24,790 nucleotides of DNA from Alloprevotella sp. (lineage in GTDB: Bacteria; Bacteroidota; Bacteroidia; Bacteroidales; Bacteroidaceae), in the NCBI GenBank assembly GCA_015259235.1, contig JABZGM010000004.1, positions 1-24,790 of the forward strand. Reading direction: 5' to 3'. The notes beneath the pieces are model-generated. The model was given only the letters and a program-made list of their open reading frames with translations, searched no databases and was not told the origin of the DNA. Both the position numbers and the translations under genes were made by a program. Each line of letters opens with the position of its first letter. Position 1 is the first letter of the stretch. Below are positions 1 to 7,601 of the stretch, in pieces.

Positions 1-1417
1 GACGGCGATCTTCGTAGCGGTCTTTGCGGTCGAAGGATTTGCGGTCTCTGTCGAAAGGTTTGCGGTCTCTGTCAAATGATTTGCGCTCTCTATCGAAAGG
101 CTTACGTTCTCTGTCGAAGGAGCGTTCACCACGATCGGAGAAGTCGCGGTCGTCTTCGTCATTGAAGCGTTTGCGAGAAAATTCGCGTTTGCGACCATCG
201 CGGAAGCGACCCTTTTCGCTCATGCGCTGACGTTCGGCATCGGTCTTCACCTCGTTGCCTTCTGCACGGAACTGGTCGAGCTTGCCATCGAAGGTGACAT
301 ACTTGCGGAGTTCGCAGTCGAGAGATCCATTGTTGAGCGGTACGCGGAAAGAGGGGCGTAGGCGCATGTCGTCGAACAATTCTTCCTTAGAAGAAATCAC
401 CCACGCATCGCAACCTTGGCAGTCTTTCTTGAGCTTGGTGCCGAGTGTGCGGTAGATTTGTGAGAGGTCTTCGGGACGGAGACGCTCACCATAGGGAGGA
501 TTGGTGACGATGATAGCCTTTTCGCAGCCTTCGGGAAGGACGAAGTCGCGGATGTCGCGCTGCTCGAGAGTGATGAGGTCTGCCACTCGTGCAGCCTTGG
601 CATTGTCTTGTGCAGCTTCGATGGCGCGGAGATTGAGGTCGTAGCCGTAAATCTTGTGATTAAACTCACGTTCGTGGCTGTCGTCGTCGAAGATGTTGCT
701 GAGGAGTTCGGGATTGAAGTCTTTCCAGCTTTCAAATCCAAACTTGCGGCGGAAGATGCCAGGATAGATGTTGCGTGCCATGAGGGCGGCTTCCACTAAA
801 ATTGTACCCGATCCGCAGAAAGGGTCGATGAAATCGCTGTTGAAGTCCCAGCCACTCATCTTGACCAAAGCTGCTGCGAGCACCTCGTTGATGGGAGCTT
901 CCACCGTAGCCGTGCGATAGCCACGGATGTGGAGGCTTTCTCCGCTGGAGTCCAAAGAGAGCGTGCAGCTGTCTTCTGCAATGTGCATGTTGAGGCGGAT
1001 GTCGGGATTGGCAACGCTGATGTTGGGACGCTTGCCCGTATTTTCCATGAAATAGTCGACAATCGCATCTTTGACCTTGTAGGCAACAAACTTAGAATTG
1101 CGGAATTCGGTGCTATAAACGGTGGTGTCTACAGCAAAAGAAGTGTCGAGATCGAGAATTTCGTTCCACTCAATTCCCTTCACTGCCTTGTAAACAGCTT
1201 CCGCATCCTTGGCGTGGAAGTGGAGAATGGGCTTCAACACTCTGACTGCCGTGCGGAGGCAGAAGTTGGCACGGTACATCATTTCTTGATTACCCGAGAA
1301 AGAGACCATGCGGCGACCGATTTGCACGTCGTCGGCACCGAGTTCGATGAGTTCCTGTGCCAAAACTTCTTCTAGACCTTGGAAAGTTTTGGCGATGAGT
1401 TCAAAAGTTTGTTGCAT
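1..1417 (-). CDS. rlmL: THUMP-domain class I SAM-dependent rRNA methyltransferase (RlmL-like), C-terminus cut by window edge
   Basis: The reading frame starts at the ATG at 1417 and is still open at base 1 (472 codons visible). The family methylates guanine N2 in 23S rRNA (E. coli RlmL makes m2G2445). Seen: an N-terminal ferredoxin-like/THUMP region at about residues 1-155, a SAM-binding motif DPFCGSGT at 198-205, and the catalytic NPPYGER motif at 306-312. From about residue 385 the protein becomes a highly charged Arg/Asp-rich tail that ends in FDR-type heptad repeats. The E. coli RlmK half is absent, as is usual outside gammaproteobacteria. A consensus promoter lies 53 nt upstream (1470-1501), so the gene is probably its own unit. 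The precise rRNA target is inferred from the family, not shown. The true C-terminus is not visible. Confidence 0.88.
   Translation of the reverse strand, partial: MQQTFELIAKTFQGLEEVLAQELIELGADDVQIGRRMVSFSGNQEMMYRANFCLRTAVRVLKPILHFHAKDAEAVYKAVKGIEWNEILDLDTSFAVDTTVYSTEFRNSKFVAYKVKDAIVDYFMENTGKRPNISVANPDIRLNMHIAEDSCTLSLDSSGESLHIRGYRTATVEAPINEVLAAALVKMSGWDFNSDFIDPFCGSGTILVEAALMARNIYPGIFRRKFGFESWKDFNPELLSNIFDDDSHEREFNHKIYGYDLNLRAIEAAQDNAKAARVADLITLEQRDIRDFVLPEGCEKAIIVTNPPYGERLRPEDLSQIYRTLGTKLKKDCQGCDAWVISSKEELFDDMRLRPSFRVPLNNGSLDCELRKYVTFDGKLDQFRAEGNEVKTDAERQRMSEKGRFRDGRKREFSRKRFNDEDDRDFSDRGERSFDRERKPFDRERKSFDRDRKPFDRDRKSFDRKDRYEDRR
22..123 (-). repeat. 21-nt tandem repeats encoding [S/P]FDR[D/E]RK heptads
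   Basis: Four consecutive 21-nt units (40-60, 61-81, 82-102, 103-123) and a partial one (22-39) differ by a few bases each. They encode heptads such as KPFDRDR and KSFDRDR in the tail of the methyltransferase. Because the unit is a multiple of three, gain or loss of copies keeps the frame. Confidence 0.85.
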
Positions 1418-1469
1418 TAAATGGGCAGTTATTGCAGATAGACTGGCGAATGTATAAGCTAGTAAGGAG

Positions 1470-1501
1470 CAAAAATACAATTTTGTGGCGACTACACCAA
1501 A
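1470..1501 (-). promoter_or_regulatory. Bacteroidota sigma-A-type promoter for the RlmL-like gene
   Basis: On the minus strand TTTG (1501-1498) is followed by 20 nt and then TATTTTTG (1477-1470), which matches the Bacteroidota -33/-7 consensus TTTG / TAnnTTTG. Transcription would start near 1463, leaving a leader of about 46 nt before the ATG at 1417. Confidence 0.75.
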
Positions 1502-1522
1502 GAATCGGCGCAATATACGCGC

Positions 1523-1567
1523 AAAGAGAGTGCAATCTCTAGAAAATATAGAGATTGTACCCTCTTT
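1523..1567 (-). terminator. Terminator hairpin after the HIT gene
   Basis: Near-perfect 18-bp inverted repeat (arms 1523-1540 and 1550-1567, 9-nt loop, two non-Watson-Crick positions, one of them a possible G-U). It sits 45 nt after the HIT stop codon and just before the next promoter. Read on the minus strand it ends in CTCTTT; on the plus strand it ends in a T-run, so it could work in both directions. Confidence 0.65.
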
Positions 1568-1612
1568 TTCTCATCAGTGTTGCACTGAGGACTGTAGAAT
1601 GCGGTACTCGCG

Positions 1613-2017
1613 TTAGACTTGTTGGAAAGCAGCAAAGATGGCTTCGGCAGTCTCTGCCATTTTTTCTGGTGCAACTTCCAATTTGGGTTTGCGGAAATCC
1701 ATATCTCCTTCTTCTTTCAAGGGAATGAGATGGATGTGAGCATGCGGTACTTCAAGTCCAATCACAGCCATACCCACTTTGCGGCAGGGAAGCACCGACT
1801 GGATGGCGCGCGCTACACGCTTGGCAAAGACCTGATATTCGGCAAGGAGTTCATCATCAAGGTCAAAGATATAGTCTGTTTCTTGACGTGGTATCACCAA
1901 GGTGTGACCGAGCGCTACGGGGTTGATGTCGAGAAAAGCGTAGAACTTGTCACTCTCTGCGCATTTATAAGAGGGGATTTCTCCAGCAGCGATTTTGGAA
2001 AAGATGCTCATATTCAA
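1613..2017 (-). CDS. HIT-family (histidine triad) nucleotide hydrolase
   Basis: 134 residues, the usual size of a single HIT domain. The triad HAHIHL is at 92-96 (H92, H94, H96), after a conserved beta strand with GHTLVIPR at 37-44. Family members of the Hint branch hydrolyse nucleoside phosphoramidates or adenylylated substrates in the cytoplasm; the natural substrate here cannot be read from the sequence. Two starts are possible: the first ATG (2017) or the third codon (2011, MSIFSKI), which resembles the usual family N-terminus better. The gene lies 54 nt after the lipoprotein gene and has no consensus promoter of its own, so it is probably read from the promoter at 2732-2763 and ends at the hairpin at 1523-1567. 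Confidence 0.93.
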   Translation of the reverse strand: MNMSIFSKIAAGEIPSYKCAESDKFYAFLDINPVALGHTLVIPRQETDYIFDLDDELLAEYQVFAKRVARAIQSVLPCRKVGMAVIGLEVPHAHIHLIPLKEEGDMDFRKPKLEVAPEKMAETAEAIFAAFQQV

Positions 2018-2071
2018 TGGATATATAGAAGATTCATTTGAAATGTCTAAAATGACGAGTACGATTATGGA

Positions 2072-2689
2072 TTATTTGCGACTACCCACTACTTGTGGTT
2101 GTGGAGCGTGCAGATTCTCTTTATTTTCTAGGGTTTGCACTGTTCCGCGGATGCCATTCCATGACCAAGCATCGAAGGGATCATTAAAGTCACTGAGCCC
2201 ATAGTTACCCCAGAGGCTATAGTTCAACTTGCGGAGATTGAATTGAAAACGAGAATCTCCTGCATATCCTGTGAAATAGCGGTTATTGAGTTCGTAGTCA
2301 TAGATACGTACGTTGAGTGCAGGTTCTCCTGGATAGTTGAGATAAAGCACTCTACCAATCACCTCCCACACAAAGTGGTGATAGCGTTGGCGAAGCGGTC
2401 CGTAGTTATAGAAGTCAATTTGCTTCCCGGTGCCGCGTCGAGCATTCCAATAGTCGCTTTGGAAGAGAATATAAGAATGGGTGGCGTCAAATTGCGTTGC
2501 GCGCTGCGTATAAGGATTGACAGCGGTGTAGTACATACCGAAGTCGCCTTGCCATTCTCCAGCGATGATATTGGAGCGCACGCGGTCGCCATCGTATTCG
2601 TTGTCGATGTAAAGCTCACAAGAGGAGAAACTCAGCATTACCAGCATTAACATTGCGCAAAACGCGAAGAGGGAATTTATTTTCTTCAT
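2072..2689 (-). CDS. Small putative lipoprotein of unknown function
   Basis: 205 residues. The N-terminus is a classic lipoprotein signal: MKK, a hydrophobic stretch at about 7-20, then FSSC with C24 as the likely lipidated cysteine. The mature part is rich in aromatic residues (Tyr, Trp, Phe) and lacks any motif I recognise; it looks like a compact beta-rich domain (for example IAGEWQGDF near residue 41, a pattern seen at the start of some small beta-barrel folds). The first mature residues (ELYIDNEYDGD) are acidic, which in Bacteroidota could favour surface export, but they do not match the known export signal closely. It has its own promoter (2732-2763) directly after the greA terminator. 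Function unknown. Confidence 0.85.
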   Translation of the reverse strand: MKKINSLFAFCAMLMLVMLSFSSCELYIDNEYDGDRVRSNIIAGEWQGDFGMYYTAVNPYTQRATQFDATHSYILFQSDYWNARRGTGKQIDFYNYGPLRQRYHHFVWEVIGRVLYLNYPGEPALNVRIYDYELNNRYFTGYAGDSRFQFNLRKLNYSLWGNYGLSDFNDPFDAWSWNGIRGTVQTLENKENLHAPQPQVVGSRK

Positions 2690-2731
2690 AATTTAGGGTT
2701 GCTATGTGGAAAAAGGTGGATGTCTTAGAAG

Positions 2732-2763
2732 CAAATGTAAGGTATTCGCTGTTGATTGCCAAA
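2732..2763 (-). promoter_or_regulatory. Bacteroidota promoter for the lipoprotein-HIT unit
   Basis: Minus strand: TTTG (2763-2760), 20 nt, then TACATTTG (2739-2732), an exact TAnnTTTG match. The predicted start of transcription is near 2725, about 36 nt before the ATG at 2689. Confidence 0.8.
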
Positions 2764-2775
2764 CTTTTGCCATAG

Positions 2776-2823
2776 AAAAACGCTTTCTCCCATCAAATTT
2801 TACATTTTAGAGGAGAAAGCGTT
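2776..2823 (-). terminator. greA: Intrinsic terminator after greA
   Basis: Perfect 12-bp stem (arms 2812-2823 and 2779-2790, loop of about 21 nt) followed on the minus strand by a T-run (2780-2776). It lies 86 nt after the greA stop and directly upstream of the lipoprotein promoter. Confidence 0.8.
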
Positions 2824-2909
2824 GTCTTAAGTTGGTGAATTATCCACTAATCTCTGTGAGAAGAGGGGAAAATCCCCAATATTGTTGCACTCCATTGGGA
2901 GTGTTCTCG

Positions 2910-3377
2910 TTAATCAACGGAGATTTTGAGAATCTCAAGCTGAATCACGCCACGAGGCGTTTGTGCATCTACCACGTCGCCCACCTTGTGACCAAGCAAG
3001 GCTTGTGCGATGGGAGTGGTGCTCGAAATTTTTCCTGCGCGAAGGTCAGCTTCACTTTCGGAAACAATGGTGTATTTCATCACTGCACCAACCTTCACAT
3101 TCTTCATCTCCACAGTAGAGAGGATTTGCACCACGTCGGTGCGAATCTTGGAGGTGTCGATGATTTTAGCAGTTGCGATGGTCGCTTTGAGTTCATTGAT
3201 TTTAGTTTCGAGAATTGCTTGGGCTTCTTTTGCTGCATCGTATTCTGCATTCTCGGAAAGGTCGCCCTTATCGCGTGCTTCTGCAATGGCAGCAGAGGCA
3301 GCGGGACGGTCGATTTGCTCCATGTGTCGGAGCTGAGCCACGAGCTTGTCGTAGCCTTCTTGGGTCATATACGCCAT
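2910..3377 (-). CDS. greA: Transcription elongation factor GreA
   Basis: 155 residues, the normal GreA length (158 in E. coli). GreA enters the secondary channel of RNA polymerase and stimulates cleavage of backtracked transcripts. Seen: the N-terminal coiled coil with the conserved tip DLSENAEYDAAKE at 39-51, in which D39 and E42 correspond to the two acidic catalytic residues at the tip (D41/E44 in E. coli), and the C-terminal FKBP-like domain including ISSTTPIAQALLGHKVGD at about 117-134. It follows rnc by 91 nt with no consensus promoter in the gap; the weak hairpin at the end of rnc may or may not separate them. The strong terminator at 2776-2823 ends the unit. Confidence 0.97.
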   Translation of the reverse strand: MAYMTQEGYDKLVAQLRHMEQIDRPAASAAIAEARDKGDLSENAEYDAAKEAQAILETKINELKATIATAKIIDTSKIRTDVVQILSTVEMKNVKVGAVMKYTIVSESEADLRAGKISSTTPIAQALLGHKVGDVVDAQTPRGVIQLEILKISVD

Positions 3378-3461
3378 GTTGATGTGATATGTCTATCTTA
3401 TGGGTTGCTAATTAGGGAAGCGCTTCTCAAGATTGGGAAGGAGCTTCTAATCGGTAGGAAG

Positions 3462-3479
3462 AAAAGGCTTATGCCTCTT
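3462..3479 (-). terminator. Weak hairpin at the rnc stop codon
   Basis: Seven-pair stem with one G-U (arms 3479-3473 and 3468-3462) and loop ATAA; the second arm ends in TTTT. It overlaps the rnc stop codon. It may be a weak terminator or attenuator between rnc and greA, or chance. Confidence 0.3.
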
Positions 3480-6033
3480 GGGAGTGGGATGAAGGAGCGG
3501 GAGCAGCATTGCCACCTTCCTTGTTTTCTCCCTGTGAGGTGTTGGAGCGATTACCACCACGGCGGCGGTTGTTTCCACCACGACGTCCACCGCGCGAACG
3601 ATTGTTCTTGCGCTTTTCTTCGGGGTTGCTAGCCTTTGCCACTTCATTTGCCTTTGTCGCATTAGCTTCATTAGCTTTTGAGGCACTGGTTTCGCTAGAT
3701 GGAGTGGTGTCCACTACCATGAAATCATCAATGTCTACATCGAGTTGGAAGGTTTCAGCCAATTCTTGCTGCATCTTCTTCACTTGACGTTGACGCGCTT
3801 CTTCCTTGCGCTTCTCCGCTTGTTCTTGGAGCTTGCGTTCTGCCTTCTGAGCGCGGTGGCTCTGCTCGGCTGGAGGCAGAGTCGTGTTGGTGAAGTCAGC
3901 CGCGCTTTGTCGCTTGTTTTGACGACGCGCGCGCTTCTTCTCTTGCTCAGTACGCACACGAGGAGCAGGCTCTTCGGTGGTGTTGGCAGCTTCCTTGTTC
4001 TCTGCTGCTGTATGCACTTCGGAGTGCTCAGTAGGCTCTTGAGTCACTGCTTCCACAGCTACAGTAGGTTCTTCCGTTGGCTCTTCAGTGAGGATAGTTG
4101 CTACCGCATCTTCCTTCAATTCTGATGAGGGAGCTATAGCATCACGGAAGTTTTGAGGAACAGCTTCTGTTGTGTTTGCCAAATTATTGGGCATTTCAGG
4201 CACCACTTCTTCCTTTTCAGGAGCGGGTACTGCGTTCACCTCCTCATGCTTTGCACTTTGAGGAGCCACTTGAGCCACTTCTACTGAGTTGGTAGATTGT
4301 TCCGTAGTGAAAGAATGAATCTCCTCTGTAGAAATAGGAGTAGCAGCAGGAGTGATTTCGCAAGCGTGGTCGGCTGCTTCTGTCCACTGATCCAGCTCTT
4401 GTTGTAGGTCTTCAAGAGTCGCCTTCGGAGTCTCAGGGACAGGTTCGGTAGCCACAGCTTGTGGTTCTACTATTAAGTTTTGCTGCTTTTCTTCGGGCAA
4501 TTCCACAAACTCGACTGTAATGAGTGTGGGTGTTTCTTCTTGCTTTTGAACCTTCTCCTTGCTTTGATCCACAGCAGGAGTTGTCATTACTTCTTCAGCC
4601 GTTGCCTCTGTTGTTGGGTTAGGTGTAGGCTTTACAACTTGCTTAGCACGGGGTTTTTCTGTAGAGAGCGTGGGGGCATTCTTTTCAGCTTCAACTTTTG
4701 TTTCTGCTAGGGCTGTTACCACTTTAGCTACTTTTTCTGTGGGTTTTTCAGTAGCTTGTTGAGGTGCCTCTGCCTTTACTTCAGACTTTTGCTGAACCAC
4801 CGCATGCTTGTTGGATTTCTGTTCACAAGTGGCAGCTTTCTGTTCGTTACGTTCTTCTTGAATTACGGGTTGAGTTGTGCGTTCTTCACGTTCGCTCTTA
4901 CGCTCTGAGCGTTGATTTTGCTGCTCTTTGTCGGCATTTTTACGTTCCTCACGATTGTGCTTTGAATTGTCGCGCTCATTCTTACGCTCCTCCTTGTCAG
5001 ATTTGCGTTCATTGCGCTTTTCTTCACGAGCCGCATTTTCGTTCTTTCGCTGGTTGCGCTCTTCGCGTTCAGCGTTGTCGCTGTTGCTCTTGCGTTCGTT
5101 GCGATCGGCTTTCTCATTTTTGCGCTCGTTTTTGCGCTCAGCACGTTCGCCACGATTGGTGTTGCGCTCATTCTTAGCCGTACTGCGCTCTTGGGCTATC
5201 TGCTCGTCGATTTCAGAGATATGAGGAAGGGCAAAAAACTCCTCCGCTCCCATAGCGGTACGTTTCTCTTTGGCACGGAACATTGCATCCAAGAAGTCTG
5301 CATCACGACGCATCTGGGTGAGTGCGTCTTTGGCTGCTGCTTGGTGGCTCTCTTTTTTAGAAAATCCCTTGCCTTCTCCAGCAGGGATACCTTCAATGAC
5401 CACAGTGGTGTGGAAAGATGGGCTTGTGCTGTTAGAATTGTTGGAGATGTTGTCGACAAAATCAAGGTGGATGCGATTTTTCTGCTTCCATTCCAAGAGT
5501 TTACTCTTGAAGTTCACCTCCTTATTTGCCACCGTGTCGAGGTCAAGGACTGCACCGATGATGCGTTTCTCGACAAATTGAAACGCATAGCGGAAACCGC
5601 GGTCGAGATAGATGGCACCCATGAGGGCTTCAAAACTGTTGCCCTCGAGATAAGAATTGTGGGTGCGACCATGTGTTTGGCTTTGGATGAGGCGGTCGAT
5701 TCCCAGTTCTTTCGCCAGTTTGCCGAGCGATTCGCGGGAAACGATTTTAGAGCGCGTGTTGGTGAGAAATCCTTCGCGCTTGTTGGGATATTGTCGATAA
5801 ACGATGTGGCTCACGACCGTTTCGAGCACGGCATCGCCGAGGAACTCCAGACGTTCGTTGTTGAGAGGCTTATTGCCGGTCTTCTTAGAGCGGTATTCGT
5901 GAGATTTATGGGCAAAGGCTGTGCGGTACAAATCGATGTTGTGCGGACAGAAACCCATGATTTGATAGAGGGCGGAGCGAAACTCTTTGTCTTTGCTAAA
6001 AAAGAGTCTGGCTCTGTCGAAAATATTTTTCAT
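3469..6033 (-). CDS. rnc: Ribonuclease III with a ~570-residue disordered, Arg-rich C-terminal tail
   Basis: 854 residues in one uninterrupted frame, against about 220-350 for ordinary bacterial RNase III. RNase III cleaves double-stranded RNA (rRNA precursors, mRNA leaders). Seen: the catalytic domain at about 20-165 with the signature NERLEFLGD at 59-67 (E60, E63, D67) and FEALMGAIYLD at 134-144 (E135). The residue in the place of E. coli D114 is N132. A dsRNA-binding domain spans about 174-242 and ends KKESHQAAAKDAL. Then comes a tail: 283-390 is Glu/Arg/Lys/Asn-rich (ERKNERKN-type), about 400-690 is acidic and Ala/Pro/Thr/Glu-rich, 691-760 is basic and probably coiled-coil, and 810-830 is an RGG-like cluster. 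The tail probably binds RNA or partners. The order acpP-fabF-rnc is typical of Bacteroidota. Confidence 0.95.
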   Translation of the reverse strand: MKNIFDRARLFFSKDKEFRSALYQIMGFCPHNIDLYRTAFAHKSHEYRSKKTGNKPLNNERLEFLGDAVLETVVSHIVYRQYPNKREGFLTNTRSKIVSRESLGKLAKELGIDRLIQSQTHGRTHNSYLEGNSFEALMGAIYLDRGFRYAFQFVEKRIIGAVLDLDTVANKEVNFKSKLLEWKQKNRIHLDFVDNISNNSNSTSPSFHTTVVIEGIPAGEGKGFSKKESHQAAAKDALTQMRRDADFLDAMFRAKEKRTAMGAEEFFALPHISEIDEQIAQERSTAKNERNTNRGERAERKNERKNEKADRNERKSNSDNAEREERNQRKNENAAREEKRNERKSDKEERKNERDNSKHNREERKNADKEQQNQRSERKSEREERTTQPVIQEERNEQKAATCEQKSNKHAVVQQKSEVKAEAPQQATEKPTEKVAKVVTALAETKVEAEKNAPTLSTEKPRAKQVVKPTPNPTTEATAEEVMTTPAVDQSKEKVQKQEETPTLITVEFVELPEEKQQNLIVEPQAVATEPVPETPKATLEDLQQELDQWTEAADHACEITPAATPISTEEIHSFTTEQSTNSVEVAQVAPQSAKHEEVNAVPAPEKEEVVPEMPNNLANTTEAVPQNFRDAIAPSSELKEDAVATILTEEPTEEPTVAVEAVTQEPTEHSEVHTAAENKEAANTTEEPAPRVRTEQEKKRARRQNKRQSAADFTNTTLPPAEQSHRAQKAERKLQEQAEKRKEEARQRQVKKMQQELAETFQLDVDIDDFMVVDTTPSSETSASKANEANATKANEVAKASNPEEKRKNNRSRGGRRGGNNRRRGGNRSNTSQGENKEGGNAAPAPSSHSQEA

Positions 6034-6064
6034 ACGGAGTGGAAGTTGGGCGACACAAAATAGT

Positions 6065-6107
6065 TTTGTACGCTTAACCGATACGAGGTATCAGCCAAGC
6101 GTACAAA
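6065..6107 (-). terminator. Nested hairpin after fabF
   Basis: Perfect 11-bp outer stem (6065-6075 with 6097-6107) enclosing a second 5-bp stem (6080-6084 with 6088-6092, 3-nt loop). It lies in the 117-nt gap between the fabF stop and the rnc start. There is no good U-run on the minus strand, so it may be a processing or attenuation element rather than a full terminator. Confidence 0.4.
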
Positions 6108-6150
6108 GAATTATATCAAAAGTTTGTGCGATGTGTCGACCAGACTGGGA

Positions 6151-7416
6151 TTAGTCTTGATACTTCTTCACGATGCAGCAGGCATTGTGACCACCAAATC
6201 CGAAGGTGTTGGAGAGGGCAGCACGCACAGTGCGTTGTTGAGCCTTGTTGAACGTGAAGTTCATGTTGTAGTCAATGTTTTCATCGCGGTCGTCCTCATC
6301 GTGGTTGATGGTGGGAGGGATGATGTCGTTTTGCACTGAGAGGCAGCAAACGATAGCTTCCACTGCACCAGCAGCACCGAGGAGGTGACCTGTCATAGAC
6401 TTAGTAGAGGAGATGTTGAGCTTGTAAGCATGCTCGCCAAATACCTTGCTGATAGCTTTTACTTCTGAGGGGTCGCCCACAGGAGTTGACGTACCATGCA
6501 CGTTGATGTAGTCGATGTCTTCGGGGTTGAGCTCAGCATCTTGGAGGGCGCGTTGCATCACGAGGCTTGCACCGAGACCTTCGGGGTGAGAAGCGGTGAG
6601 GTGGTGAGCGTCGGCACTCATGCCGGCACCTGCCAATTCGCAATAAATCTTCGCACCGCGAGCCTTAGCGTGCTCGAGTTCTTCGAGGATGAGAATACCA
6701 GCGCCTTCGCCCATCACAAAACCATCGCGGCTTGCGCTGAAGGGACGGCTTGCGCGTGTGGGATCGTCGTTGCGGGTAGAGAGCGCGTGCATAGCATTGA
6801 AACCACCAAGTCCACCAGGGCTGATAGCTGCTTCAGCACCACCAGTGACCATCACATTAGCTTTGCCCAAACGGATGAGGTTGAAGGCATCAGCAATGGC
6901 GTTGGTCGAAGAAGCACAAGCCGAAGTTGTGGTGTAGTTGGGTCCGTGGAATCCATATTGGATGGAGATGCGACCAGATGCAATGTCTGCAATCATCTTG
7001 GGGATGAAGAAGGGGCTAAAGCGAGGTCCCTTTTCTTCGTGGGTGCATGCGTATTCGCTGATTTGTTCTTCAAAGGTGTGGATACCACCGATGCCCACGC
7101 CGAGCACCACGCCGATATTGTCTTTATCGACAGTCTCAAGATCCAAACCGCTGTCTTTCACAGCTTCCATTGCTGCCACGAGTGCATATTGCTCATAGAG
7201 GTCCATTTTGCGAATCTCTTTGCGGTCAATGAAATCTGCTGCCTCAAAATCCTTGATTTCGCAGGCAAAATGCGTTTTGAACTGAGAGGCGTCGAATCCT
7301 TTGATAGGTGCGGCACCGCTTACACCCTTGAGAAGGTTGTCCCAAGTAGATTGAATATTGTTACCAACAGGGGTAATTGCACCAAGACCGGTGACTACTA
7401 CTCGTTTAAGTTCCAT
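6151..7416 (-). CDS. fabF: 3-oxoacyl-[acyl-carrier-protein] synthase II (FabF)
   Basis: 421 residues, close to the usual 410-420. FabF condenses malonyl-ACP with an acyl-ACP in each elongation round of fatty acid synthesis in the cytoplasm. The full Cys-His-His triad is visible: C167 in TSACASS, H308 in NVHGTSTPVGD and H344 in SMTGHLLGAAGA. The N-terminus RVVVTGLGAITPVGN (residues 5-19) and the glycine-rich end FGFGGHNA are also characteristic. It follows acpP, its protein partner, by 185 nt; that gap contains a strong hairpin (7498-7547) but no consensus promoter, so acpP and fabF are probably co-transcribed from 7891-7922, with rnc after them. Confidence 0.97.
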   Translation of the reverse strand: MELKRVVVTGLGAITPVGNNIQSTWDNLLKGVSGAAPIKGFDASQFKTHFACEIKDFEAADFIDRKEIRKMDLYEQYALVAAMEAVKDSGLDLETVDKDNIGVVLGVGIGGIHTFEEQISEYACTHEEKGPRFSPFFIPKMIADIASGRISIQYGFHGPNYTTTSACASSTNAIADAFNLIRLGKANVMVTGGAEAAISPGGLGGFNAMHALSTRNDDPTRASRPFSASRDGFVMGEGAGILILEELEHAKARGAKIYCELAGAGMSADAHHLTASHPEGLGASLVMQRALQDAELNPEDIDYINVHGTSTPVGDPSEVKAISKVFGEHAYKLNISSTKSMTGHLLGAAGAVEAIVCCLSVQNDIIPPTINHDEDDRDENIDYNMNFTFNKAQQRTVRAALSNTFGFGGHNACCIVKKYQD

Positions 7417-7476
7417 TGTGAGTGTGAGTTGAGGTAGTGAAGAATAACTTCTACGCTTAATTGCGCGGAAGCTAGT

Positions 7477-7547
7477 CTGCGCTAACGCAGTAAACTAAAT
7501 GTGCTAATATGTAGGCAACACAAGGAGCCTGTACACATTAGCACATT
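7477..7547 (-). promoter_or_regulatory. Structured RNA region between acpP and fabF
   Basis: A perfect 11-bp stem (7498-7508 with 7537-7547) is extended by an inner pairing TGTAGGC / GCCTGTACA with a 2-nt bulge. Directly next to it is a second small hairpin (CTGCG / CGCAG, 7477-7481 with 7486-7490). Neither is followed by a U-run on the minus strand. Such structures could stabilise the short acpP message or reduce read-through so that ACP is made in excess of FabF; that is inference. Confidence 0.5.
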
Positions 7548-7601
7548 CAATCTGCAAGGTGGTCGTGCGTGGCGACCTTTCCTTTTTGGCGCAGGCTAAG
7601 A

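Noticed and set aside
5191..6063. Open frame of 290 codons on the plus strand
   Set aside because: Opposite the catalytic part of rnc, no motifs, no promoter; shadow frame. The same holds for the plus-strand frame at 6496-7437 opposite fabF.
7561..7590. Hairpin GGTCG/CGACC followed by a T-rich tract on the plus strand
   Set aside because: It would terminate plus-strand transcription, but there is no plus-strand gene before it. On the minus strand it has no U-run after it, so it is not called a terminator of acpP.
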